From positions 862,575,571 through 862,639,570 of the forward strand of contig NC_056731.1 of the NCBI RefSeq assembly GCF_019279795.1: 64,000 nt of DNA, read 5' to 3'. A model generated the notes under the pieces. That model saw only the letters and a program-made list of their open reading frames with translations, searched no databases and was not told the DNA's origin. Of the stretch, positions 22,450 to 31,742 are shown piece by piece. The position numbers and the translations under genes are program-made. Within the stretch, counting starts at the first letter, position 1, and every line of letters starts with the position of its first letter. This DNA is from Protopterus annectens. Taxonomy: Eukaryota; Chordata; Ceratodontiformes; Protopteridae.

Positions 22450-24870
22450 TGCCAGACCTATGGGTGCAAAAACAAGCGTCTCTGATTGCCTCTGAAGTGC
22501 AGGAGTTAGGCAACCATTCAGGGGTGCTAACAGGCCTTCTCTGAAAAAGGACCTTGGTAGCCTTGGCTGTGCAGTCTGCCTCTGCCTCTAGAGTGTCATC
22601 CATTTGAATTACCTCTACCTCTGTCACAAGGAGGCCTATCCCCAGGAGAGTCATGACAAGAGCTTTGAGATTTTCAGAAATAGATTTTATTACCTGTCCT
22701 CCGATTCCTAGAAAAGGATCTTTGAGGAGTGGTGAAATGGATTCCCACTACAGAGAGTCTTGCCATCCTGTTGACTCTTGGCAATTGTGTCGTTGACTCT
22801 GGGTCCAAAAAGTGTGGCTCCAGCATAGCAGCATTTACAAAGGATGCTTTTAAGCTTGCTGTGATGTCACAAACATTTATCCAGGTGTGACAGCATATGG
22901 TAATGCCAGTGCCTGCTGCCCTGGTCAGGACATCAGCTGTACTGGAGAGCAGCTGCATGGCTATGTTGGAGGTTGACTTTAGGGTAGTTAGCTGGGAGTT
23001 CACAGTCTTCTGAACAGCCACTGGCAAAATACCCAAAAGGGATTTGAAGAGCTCTTTAGTCAAATCCCTCTAGGACCTTGTAACATGAGCCACATAATTC
23101 AGCAATCTGAAAGCAAAAGTCACTGAGGCATAAGCCTGTTTTCCAAACCTGTCCATCACCCTAGACTTCCTGTTAGGAGGATGAACAGAGGAACTTTCTT
23201 CAGATAATTCCTTTTTTGTGGCTGCTACTAGCACCATAGCATTTACTGGAGGACCTTTGCTCCAATGTTGCCTGTCTTTCGGAGTTGTCCAGATTCTATC
23301 TGCTTTCTTAAGGATGAGCTCCATTATATCAGCATCCTTCCAAGCCATTTAGCCTTAAGATCGATAAGGGGGGGTCAACAGGTACAGCATACGATGATGT
23401 AGGGCAAGAACCAAAAACTTCCAAGAACACCAACTCATCGGGTAAAGGATCTTGGGTAGACCATCCCCCACTCTGCTTCATCAATTCAAGGATTTTGTCA
23501 AATGTTACATTTTGAGGGGAGCAGGAGGACCCCTTTCCTTCATCCAAATCAGTATGTTCTGTAAGTACTCTGAAGATGACTCCATGTGCTTCCACTTGCA
23601 AGTCTGCTTCTTAAGTACTGTTTCTGATGGGGATCAGAAGGCTTAGAATCTGACTGGGAGCTAACACAACACAGAATCTCAGAAGCTCATGGTTCTGACT
23701 GTCCCTGTCCAGCACGACAACAGGAAGGAAAAGAATCAGAGTCTTGTTGGGGTTTGGGGGGAACTAAACTAATTTAAGGCCTTCTCCTTTGGCATAGCTA
23801 CGACCCTGTGAAAAGCCTCAAAAGCTGTGGTTTCAATCAGCTCCAAAGACCTACCCCTGAACAAGGAAAATGGAGATTCCTCTTTGCTGGTGCACCTTGA
23901 CCCCAAAGCTGACCTCGGATCCTAGCTTTCAAATGCCGTGGTATTGACAAGGAGATATGGCTGATATAGCCTCAATGTTGATTCCTCCCCTTGAACCACA
24001 GTACCTACGCTTTGGCTCAGAGTGTCTCCTTGACCTGGCTGCTTTAGAGTCAAGAGAGACAAAAGGATGCTGTTAAAATCAAAGTAGCCACGACTGTCAA
24101 CCCCAAAAGGAGCCTCAGTGCACAATGGAACATTGGTGACCAGTTCCAGTGTAGGGAGCACTGGTACTCCAAAAAAAATGAAGGGTAGGTTGGACCAATA
24201 CTCGGCACGGTTCCAGTGGACAGTACCACAAGAACGGCAAGCTGGATTTGAGTCTTGAGAAACTTCATCATCCTGTTGACATTTGCCTGGTGAGACTTTG
24301 TGATGATTAGAAGGAAGAAGCCACCGAAGGTGGTCTAAAGAATCTCCTTTCTTGAAGGATCAGAGGATGGGTTATCATGCTTACTAGTTCTGACAAAAAT
24401 AGGGACTGAGTAGAAGAGAAACGGAGCCAAAGAGCTGTCAGCTCTGATCTCTGAGCTGATTTTGGATCCATCCCAACTGGTACCATCTGATCTGGGGAAC
24501 ATTTCCTGGTTGAATTCATTTCAGGTTTTTCGATTCTCTCAGCCTTATTTTTCTCCTTATCCTTAACTCTGTCCTCATCCGTAGGTTACTCTTTTGATTT
24601 GGACTTATCCACTTTCTTAGATGGAGAAGCAGAGGAGGAAGAAGAACCTGCAGTTGAAAATGAGTTCCCTGTCAGTGGAAGGAGTAAGACTTTTACAATA
24701 AGTTTTTCACATCTAATATGAAGGGCTCTGACACTAAAGGATGCAGAGAACTGGCAATCTGAATCCAGGTGGGCAGGGCCCAAACAATAAACACAAAGCA
24801 AATGGGGGTCCTGAGAAGGCAGCTTGTGCGCCAACCGAACACATTTCTTAAACCCTTGAGAATCTGACAT
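22450..24870 (-). pseudogene. DIRS C gag (decayed)
   Basis: The frame starts at MSDSQGFKKC near 24870 and continues through LLCVYCLGPAHLDSDC, a Cys/His-rich motif shared with the other DIRS gag ORFs. A Ser/Lys-rich linker follows. The conserved domain comes next (VNAMVLVAATKKELSEESS and VHPPNRKSRVMDRFGKQAYA near 23280-23120), then AAGTGITICCHTW near 22920. At least three frame changes separate these blocks. Gag binds and packages the element RNA in the family. Confidence 0.7.
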
Positions 24871-25445
24871 GTTGAAGTCACAATACACAGGTAAAAGGCC
24901 AATGACCTAATTATATACATAATCCTATAATAACAGCAACACACTAAACGTTTATATACTATATAAAACACATTTACTACTAGAAAAAACACTAAAATAC
25001 ATATCTAAACTTACTACACACCATATATAAAAACTGACCTAACCTACAGCTACCTAACCTTATCTCTAATAGAAAAAAGTCTAAAGATATTATAAACAAC
25101 AAAGAGATAACAAGAAAACTAGAGAATTTAAAATAAACCTCAGTAGGGAAGGAGTGATAGCTTGAAATTCAGCAGGATACACACTACAAAAAGGAGCCCT
25201 TGAGAACACATCTAAAGTCGTTAGCAGCAAACAAGATCTGAGGTATTAGGGTGCAGTGCAGGAAATTATGGGTAGGGGAGGAGCCAGAGCCCTGGTACTG
25301 AAAGAAGCTTCAGAGTCAGTGCTGAGGTCACATCAGATGTTAAACTGGACGAAAACAGACAGCACTGGATCTGATGGTATGGAGCATTATAAACTTCTTG
25401 AAATGAATAAAAAGAAGTTATGTACCTACCATAATGTTCCATGTT

Positions 25446-25602
25446 AGTTGTCTTCATCTCGCCTTCCTTCTTGCTTGTTGGGATCGGAGCCGATCCTCGG
25501 CTCCGACTCGGCCATCTTCTATAGCTTGAGAGCTGTTTACTGGCTCGAGGCTACCCCTTATCCCATGATGTCTGGTGCTAGCTACCCAGATCTCGTTTGT
25601 AA
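25446..25602. repeat. DIRS A left inverted terminal repeat
   Basis: About 157 bp (containing GGATCGGAGCCGATCCTC) is nearly the reverse complement of 31580-31736. An additional 35 bp (25411-25445) outside it is unique to the left end. Palindromic GGAGCCGA/TCGGCTCC motifs occur within. Confidence 0.85.
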
Positions 25603-25756
25603 TAGCTAACCCCAGACATAGTCAGAGAATCAACCTGTCCAAACAAACAGGTTGAGCAAACCTGTCATACTCTCTCAGTCAGTAGAGGAAACAAACCAGA
25701 GAACACTCAGCCAGTGAAACCAAAACTCCTCTCGATCCAATAGGACAGGGGGATGG

Positions 25757-25880
25757 AGGGTGGAACGCAAGAAAGAAGGCGAGATGAAGACAACTAACAT
25801 GGAACGTTATGGTAGGTACATAACTTCTTTATGTTAAGTTGTCTATCTCGCCTTCGTTTCTTGCTTGTTGGGACAGCGTC
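25757..25880. repeat. DIRS A internal complementary region
   Basis: The first part is the reverse complement of the outer left end (GGTAGGTACATAACTTCTTT against 25411-25430 and onward, about 60 bp). The second part (ATGTTAAGTTGTCTATCTCG) is the reverse complement of the outer right end at 31722-31742. Joining of both ends in one internal segment is the hallmark of DIRS elements. It is thought to template circularisation of the cDNA. Confidence 0.85.
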
Positions 25881-25905
25881 CCTAGCACCTATGATCCTGG
25901 GTGGC

Positions 25906-28275
25906 TCATTGGAACAGACTCATCAGAACAGTGGAATCAAAGTTAGCTCTATTCCTGGAGGCCATGTCTAAATTGTAATGAGAAATAAAGGTATGGGAAT
26001 TTGCCCATGTGGCCGCGGCACAAATAGAGTCCATGGGCAGCCTAGACTGAAAGGCTACAGAAGTGGTCAAAGCCCTAGTAGAATGGCCTTTTGGTTTGGC
26101 AGACAATTCTTTGTTTCTTAGTTGATAAATGAAGGAGATAATGTGAGACAACCACCTGGACAGGGTCACTTTGGAAACTGGGAGACCTTGTTTGCCCCTA
26201 GCATAACAAAGGAAGAGCTGGTCCAACTTCCTTATATCCTTCATTCTATGCAGGTAAAAACGCAGTTGTCTATGAACATCCAAAATGTGTAACTTGTATT
26301 CTGCCTTGTTGGTGTAGTTAGAGAAGAATACTGGAAGGTCTATGGATTGGTTTAGATTATTTTCTGAGCACACTTTAGGAAGGAAGGATGGATTAGTTCT
26401 CAGCGCTACCCTATCCTTGTGAAAGACTAAGTACGGAGAATGAACGCTTAGTGCTTGAAGTTCCGATACACATCTGGCTGAGATAATAGCTATCAGAAAG
26501 AGAGTTTTCCAAGATAGAAACTTAAGGGAGCAGGAAGCTGCCAGTTCAAAAGGAGGCATAATCAAGGAGGTTAGTACCAAATTAAGGTCCCAAGGAGGAG
26601 GGGGGGGGTCTCTCACTGGGGGTGTAAGGAGAGTAGTCCCTCTAAGAAAGGCTTTACACAACTTATGAGACATGATATTTAGATTAGAAAAACCAACATG
26701 ATAGTTAGATATGGCCGCAAGTTGAACCCTGATTGTGGCAGAAGCGGACCCAGAGTGAAAAAGCTCAGTTAGGAATTCCAAGATCTCGTGAACTGGGGCT
26801 GAAAAGGGATCTATGTTCCTAGCCTCTGCCCAATAAGAGAAACGTTTCCATTTGCTAGCATACGTCATCCTAGTAGCCAATTTGTGAGAGGATACAATAA
26901 TTTCACGCACAGCTGGGGAAATGCTGGGAAGCCTGGTTAGGGTTGGAATTGGATCAACTAAGCTGTGAGCTGGAGTGTCTGGAGGGATCGATGCAGCTCT
27001 CCTGATTGATGAATCAGCAGGTCTGGAAAAGGATCCAGGGTCCAGGGCTGCTCGAGGAGATAACGGTGCAGGAACAGAAACCAAATCTGTCGAGGCCAGT
27101 AAAGAGCAATGAGGATAATTTTGCAAACCAACAATATCGCTTTCTGTATGAGTTTGGGTATAAGAGGAAAAGGCGGGAAGGCATAAAGAAGTCCCTGAGG
27201 CCAATCGTGGACTTGAGCATCTCTGGGAGGATGACTGGGAAGCGGTAGAAGGGAGAAATAGTTGCTGCATTTGGTGTTGAAGGGGGTTGCAAACGGATCG
27301 CAGCAAGGCTGTCCCCATTTGCGGAAGATGCGATCCGCAACTACCTGATTCAGAGACCACTCGTGAGGCATGAGAATAGCTCTGCTGAGCCTGTCCGCTA
27401 TGACGTTGGACTTCCCAGGGATGTGCATTGCATTCAGAAATCGCTGGGAGGAAATCGCCCAATGCCAGAGTCTGAGTGCTTCTCGACATAGGGGGTAGAA
27501 CCTGGTTCCGCCCTGCTTGTTGATGTACCACACTACTGACATGTTGTCCGTCTGAATTGCAATGGTCCCAGGAGGGAGGGAGTCCTGAAGTGCTTGCAAT
27601 GCTAGTAGCACGGCTCTCATCTCCAAGACATTTATGTGCAGATGGTACTCGTGAGGTTGCCATATGACTTGGACTGTCCTGCCCTGATAATGCCCCCCCC
27701 ACCCCATCAGTGAGGCGTCCGTGGTCACTGTGGCAACCGAAGGGGGTTGGATGAATGGTCTGCCCTGAGACACTAGCGGTTAGACCATCCACCAGGAAAG
27801 GTGTCTTTTGCAAGTTTCTGTAATCATGATCATGTGAGACATGGGGAGTTGTTGAAAGGACTACTGTGTGAAGAGGAGCCACTGAAGGATTCTCATGTGA
27901 AAGCGGGCTAGAGGTATCAGAAGAATTGCTGCCGCCATAGAACCCACAGTTTGAAGGACCAACCGGACTTGTACCTTTTTGCATTGCATGAGGATATGAA
28001 CTTGCTGCTGAATCGTGGCCACCCTGTCCGGCGATAGTCTTGCGGACATACTTTTTGTATCTAGATCTGCTCCTATATAGGTAATAGAATGGCAGGGCAA
28101 CAAGGCAGATTTTTTGAAATTTATGGTAATTCCTAACTGAGCACAGATTGCGATTGTATAGTCCCTGGCTTGAAGAAGTTGATACCTGGTAGTAGCAGTA
28201 AGGAGCCAGTCGTCTAGATAAGGAAACACCTGGAATTCTTGATGTCTCAGGTGAGCCGTGACCACTGCCATACAT
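25906..28275 (-). CDS. DIRS A tyrosine recombinase frame (box-I Arg lost)
   Basis: The 789-codon frame is open. The C-terminal ~330 residues form the recombinase: KWKRFSYWAEARNIDPFSAP (core-binding start), LIAIISARCVSELQAL (box I), HSTRALTTSVAF (HxxR) and HTFISHYNLDM with the nucleophile Tyr at codon 25975-25977. In copy B box I reads SARRVSEL; here the second Arg is Cys (codon TGT at 26470-26472). By comparison with tyrosine recombinases this is the catalytic Arg, so the enzyme is probably dead. The N-terminal ~450 codons overlap RT-RNase H in another frame and are Ser/His-rich. The true start is unknown, though an ATG lies at 28275. In the family the enzyme inserts circular cDNA into the genome. 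Confidence 0.85.
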   Translation of the reverse strand: MYGSGHGSPETSRIPGVSLSRRLAPYCYYQVSTSSSQGLYNRNLCSVRNYHKFQKICLVALPFYYLYRSRSRYKKYVRKTIAGQGGHDSAASSYPHAMQKGTSPVGPSNCGFYGGSNSSDTSSPLSHENPSVAPLHTVVLSTTPHVSHDHDYRNLQKTPFLVDGLTASVSGQTIHPTPFGCHSDHGRLTDGVGGALSGQDSPSHMATSRVPSAHKCLGDESRATSIASTSGLPPSWDHCNSDGQHVSSVVHQQAGRNQVLPPMSRSTQTLALGDFLPAISECNAHPWEVQRHSGQAQQSYSHASRVVSESGSCGSHLPQMGTALLRSVCNPLQHQMQQLFLPSTASQSSSQRCSSPRLASGTSLCLPAFSSYTQTHTESDIVGLQNYPHCSLLASTDLVSVPAPLSPRAALDPGSFSRPADSSIRRAASIPPDTPAHSLVDPIPTLTRLPSISPAVREIIVSSHKLATRMTYASKWKRFSYWAEARNIDPFSAPVHEILEFLTELFHSGSASATIRVQLAAISNYHVGFSNLNIMSHKLCKAFLRGTTLLTPPVRDPPPPPWDLNLVLTSLIMPPFELAASCSLKFLSWKTLFLIAIISARCVSELQALSVHSPYLVFHKDRVALRTNPSFLPKVCSENNLNQSIDLPVFFSNYTNKAEYKLHILDVHRQLRFYLHRMKDIRKLDQLFLCYARGKQGLPVSKVTLSRWLSHIISFIYQLRNKELSAKPKGHSTRALTTSVAFQSRLPMDSICAAATWANSHTFISHYNLDMASRNRANFDSTVLMSLFQ

Positions 28276-29096
28276 TTGGTGAACACCCTGGGGGCTGTGG
28301 TGAGATCAAAGGGCAGAGCTCCGAACTGATAATGACTGGCTCCCAGCCAGAAGCAAAGGAATCTCCTGGAGCGCCTGTCCATCTTGATGTGATAGGACGC
28401 ATCCTGGAGATCTATTGAGCACATCCAATTGTCCTGACCCAAAAAGGGTAGAATGGACTGAAGTGTGACCATCCAAAACCTTGTTCTTTGAACAGACTTG
28501 TTTAGTCTGCTGAGATCCAAAATTGGTCTCCAGTCCCCTGTCTTTTTTGGTACCAAGAAGAACCTTGGGTAAGTTCCGGATCCGAGTTGGTCTGCCGGAA
28601 CTTCCTGGATGACTCTTTTTTCTAGCAGTCTTGAAATTTCTATGACTGCTTGGGGCCTCAGACTGGGTGGAACATCTGGGAAGGATTTGCTTGACGATAG
28701 GGGAGATTGGAAGAAGGGAATTACATAGCCTCCGGATATGATTGAGTGTACCCATTTGTCTCGCGTAATGTCTTGCCAAGCTTTTGGGTACAGTGAAAGC
28801 ATTCCTCCGACTGCCTCCAAAGGTGGGCAGTCGGGCAACCCTTCAGGGATGCTGGAAGGGCTTGTCAGAGAAAGATTCTCTTCTACCCTGGTTCTGCGGA
28901 CCTCTTCTGCCTCGAGGGCAGCATCTGTTGTTGTTTCCTCCTCTGCCCCTGGAGGAAAAGTCACTACGTGTATCAGGCAAGGCTCCCTAGGATTCCCAAA
29001 ACCACATTTTTCCACTCTTCTGACCTTTGGGATATGGTCTGGAAGGAGTGGAAAAACGGACTCCCATGGCAGAGAGAGTCTTGCCTTCCTGTTCAC
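26958..29096 (-). pseudogene. DIRS A reverse transcriptase-RNase H (two stops)
   Basis: RT runs from YPRFFLVPKKTGDWRPILDL near 28570 through DLQDASYHIKM to the active site FPYLDDWLL (catalytic Asp codons 28209-28214), all intact. RNase H follows with TTDASLMGWGGHY, LEMRAVLLALQAL, IQTDNMSVVWYIN and GKSNVIADRLSR. The frame is constant from 29096 to 26958 but is cut by stops near 27861 and 27780, between RT and RNase H. Upstream it overlaps the end of gag in another frame. RT copies the element RNA and RNase H removes the template. LGASHYQFGALPFDLTTA carries Asp where copy B has Gly. Confidence 0.85.
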
Positions 29097-31060
29097 ACCT
29101 AGTGAGAGTGTCCTTCACCTGTGGTCCAAAGAGAAATGAACCGTCAAAGGGGGTGTTGCTGAATGATGCTCTAAAGGGCTCCGCAAAATTACACAGCCGC
29201 ATCCATGCGTGTCTCCTAAGGGCCATGCCTGTGCCTGCGGCTCTACTCACACCATCGGCTGCATAAGAAATGAGCCTCATGGAGGAGTTAACCACTGAAT
29301 TAAGGGTCGCCATGAGAAGCTACTATAGCTTGAAACCCTTCAGCTGATGGATCCTGAAGGGTATCTCCAAGCTCTTTTAGGAGATCCATCTGAAGCCTGG
29401 TAAAATGGCATAAGTAATTCAGTGACCTCATGGAAAAGGTCGCTGAAGCAAACATTCGCTTCCCATATCTGTCCATAGTCCTAGACTCCTTGTTAGGAGG
29501 ATGGACAGAGGAAGAAGTTTCCGCTAATTCCTTTTTAGTGGCCGCTGCTACTACCATGGCATCCACGGGAACACCCTTGGTAAGGAACTGTTTGTCAGGG
29601 GGTGCAGTGATAAACTTGCCGGGCCTCCTCGGGGTTGGTTCCACTGTATCCGTGGCTGACCAAGCCCTTTGAGCCACCACAGACATTAGTGGATCGAAGG
29701 GTGGAGACACCCAGGAGGTGGAAGGGCGGAAACCAAACGCATCCAGGAATACGGATTCATCCTCAGTAGGGGCTAGGGCAGTCCAGTTTCCCCTCTGCCT
29801 AAGCATTTCTAGGATGTCCAAAAAGGAAACATCTTCAGAGGGGGATCTCGGGGACCCTTCCGATTCATCCAAATCCGTATCCGAAGTGACAGACTCAGGG
29901 GAGTCAATGTGCTTCCTCTTGCACTTTCTCTTCCATTGGGTCTTCTCTGAATGATCAGGGGAGGCCTCGGAAGAAGAGGAAACACCCAATGGGGTGCTCT
30001 GGAGCGTCGGTTCCCCATGCTTGGGGTCTGGAGGAGGGACAGAGGTTGACGCAGGCACTACAGGGGACGGAGTCAGTGGGGTCCAACATAGTGCTGACTC
30101 AGCGGCCAGTACACTCCTCATGACATTGAAGGCATCCCTGCCACGACGCAAAGAAGGCTCCGAGGAAACCGGAATCCCTCTCTGCACCGAGGGGGACGGC
30201 TCCGAGGCCGATGTAGGAGCCAAGCTCATCTGCACCGAAGCTCCGAGAGGGAGAACGGGGTCGGACAAGGATCCAATGCCACTCGCCCCCTGGGAGCCGA
30301 CGAGGGAGTCTCGGCGCCCAGATCCCTCGACAGAAGGCACCATCAAGGGGATCGGAGCCGATGGAACCAAACAGGAAATAGTTATCGGTGCCGACAGATC
30401 CACGATTCAAACCCCAACAAACTCCGGCTCCGAGCTCAGAGGAGTCGCAGGAGGAACATCGATGGAAGCGGGCAGAGCCGACACCTGTTGAGGAGGGCTG
30501 GATAACATTTTGGCCAGTGCCTGCGACTTCAACAACCTACTGACCACTCTCTCCACGTTGTGGTCCGAGAGTCTAGAGGACCGAGAGGAGTGGGAGGATC
30601 TGTGACTGCAGTCACTCTGCAACAGGGGAGACAGAGGGGCCAAATGTATCGACTCTAGAGACAGGGATGTCTGTCTCTTGTGGGTCCGAGACGGCTCCGA
30701 AGATGCTGGTGGAGCCGACTGGGAAACAGCCTCCTCGGTTCCAGATGGAAGCGAGGTAGTCGGTAATGTTTGGGCTAATGACGGCTCTGAGCTGGGAGCC
30801 GACGATTTGGTCGGTTTAGGAGATTTCACCAGCTGAGCCTTGGCCGGTGAATCCTGGGGCTTAAGGAGACCCCTTAATATCAGCTTATTTTTGTGCTCCT
30901 GCAGAACCCTTGGGCTGAATGCGTAGCATACAGAACAAGAGTCCTGCAGGTGCACTGCGCCTAAGCAATAGACGCAAGAAGTGTGCCCATCTGTCAGAGA
31001 CATTTTCTGACAGCATGAGTCACACTTCTTGAATCCAGACACTTTGGATTCTTTAGACAT
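28843..31060 (-). pseudogene. DIRS A gag (one stop, one frameshift, one late stop)
   Basis: The frame begins MSKESKVSGFKKCDSCCQKM and continues through HTSCVYCLGAVHLQDSCSVC, a compact Cys/His metal-binding motif. A long Ser/Pro/Glu-rich linker (SEP and SAP repeats) follows. The conserved domain has DAMVVAAATKKELAETSSSV, NKESRTMDRYGKRMFASATF and SRAAGTGMALRRHAW. An RG-rich tail (RGRGGNNN) lies near 28930. Compared with copy B, a single in-frame stop lies at 30407-30409. A frameshift lies near 29305, and TAG replaces CAG at 28987-28989. In DIRS elements this product is the RNA-binding structural protein. Confidence 0.8.
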
Positions 31061-31151
31061 ATCTTACACAGAAAGTCTTTGGCCAAAGGCCCAACAACAA
31101 AAAACTACAAACACTAATCTACCAAAAAACACAATAACTACAGTCAAGAAG

Positions 31152-31303
31152 TTTTTTTTTTTTTTTTTTTTTTTTTAATAGGAAGTACACTCCTCATGAC
31201 ATCGAAGGCATCCCTGCCACGACGCAAAGAAGGCTCCGAGGAAACCGGAATCCCTCTCCGCACCGAGGGGGACGGCTCCGAGGCCGATGTAGGAGCCAAG
31301 CCT
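31152..31303 (-). repeat. Duplicated gag segment ending in A25
   Basis: Bases 31184-31303 repeat 30107-30226 (within the gag of the same element) with about two differences over 120 bp. Both differences are C in the upstream copy and T in the gag copy, at CpG sites. On the minus strand the duplicate ends in a short spacer and then 25 adenines (T25 at 31152-31176 on the plus strand). Copy B has no such insertion. The structure looks like a short polyadenylated RNA fragment inserted into the element's 5' untranslated region. Confidence 0.8.
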
Positions 31304-31579
31304 CTAACTTAAACGGCTACTTATGAAGTAAAAGAGAAGACTAAAACTAAATATAAAACGCTACAATAAGTAGAGATAGGAAAGGGGAAGGGGGAGGGGA
31401 AGAACTCTCTAACTTAAACGAGTTCTAAGGGAAAAATAGAATAACACAAACTACAACAAGCTAATTAACGATAATGTCGAAAGACTAAACTATCAAAAAA
31501 TAACCCCTAAATTGCTAGAAAAAGTATTAAACTAACTTACAAGAGACTGAGCCAGTAAGAACGAACCTCGCAGCTGAAG

Positions 31580-31742
31580 CGACAAACGAGATCTGGGTAG
31601 CTAGCACTAGGCATCATGGGATAAGGGGTAGCCTCGAGCCAGTAAACAGCTCTCGAGCTATAGAAGATGGCCAAGTCGGAGTTGAGGATCGGCTCCGATC
31701 CCAACAAGCAAGAAACGAAGGCAAGATAGACAACTTAACATC
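31580..31742. repeat. DIRS A right inverted terminal repeat
   Basis: Reverse complement of 25446-25602, with a short outer extension CAACTTAACAT at the very end. It contains the GGATCGGCTCCGATCC palindrome. The coding strand begins from this end. Confidence 0.85.

Larger units (their letters stand above)
19131..25400 (-). mobile_element. DIRS retrotransposon copy C (complete outline, decayed)
   Basis: All DIRS parts can be traced on the minus strand. The right end is near 25380, gag at about 24870-22450, RT-RNase H at about 22290-21070, recombinase at about 20640-19640 and the left end near 19131. Inverted termini match imperfectly (19180-19330 against about 25225-25360; for example GCTTCAGAGTCAGTGC at the right and its complement at the left). 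Sequence near 19498-19590 is complementary to the ends, as expected for the internal complementary region. Frameshifts and stops interrupt every ORF. Its divergence from A and B shows a separate, older family. Copy A begins directly at its right end. Confidence 0.85.
25411..31742 (-). mobile_element. DIRS retrotransposon copy A (full length, nearly intact)
   Basis: This 6.3-kb element has unequal inverted termini (25446-25602 and 31580-31736), a left-end extension (25411-25445) and an internal complementary region (25757-25880). The three coding regions are on the minus strand in the order gag, RT-RNase H, recombinase, the last two overlapping. No duplicated target sequence is evident, as expected for recombinase-mediated insertion. 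Damage is light: one stop and one frameshift in gag plus a CAG-to-TAG near its end, and two stops between RT and RNase H. The recombinase frame is uninterrupted but has lost a catalytic Arg. A small poly(A)-ended gag copy sits in its 5' untranslated region. It lies head to tail with the end of copy C. Confidence 0.92.

Noticed and set aside
25906-28275. A novel 789-residue host gene
   Set aside because: Its C-terminal third is a DIRS tyrosine recombinase, and it lies between DIRS terminal repeats; the rest overlaps RT-RNase H of the same element.
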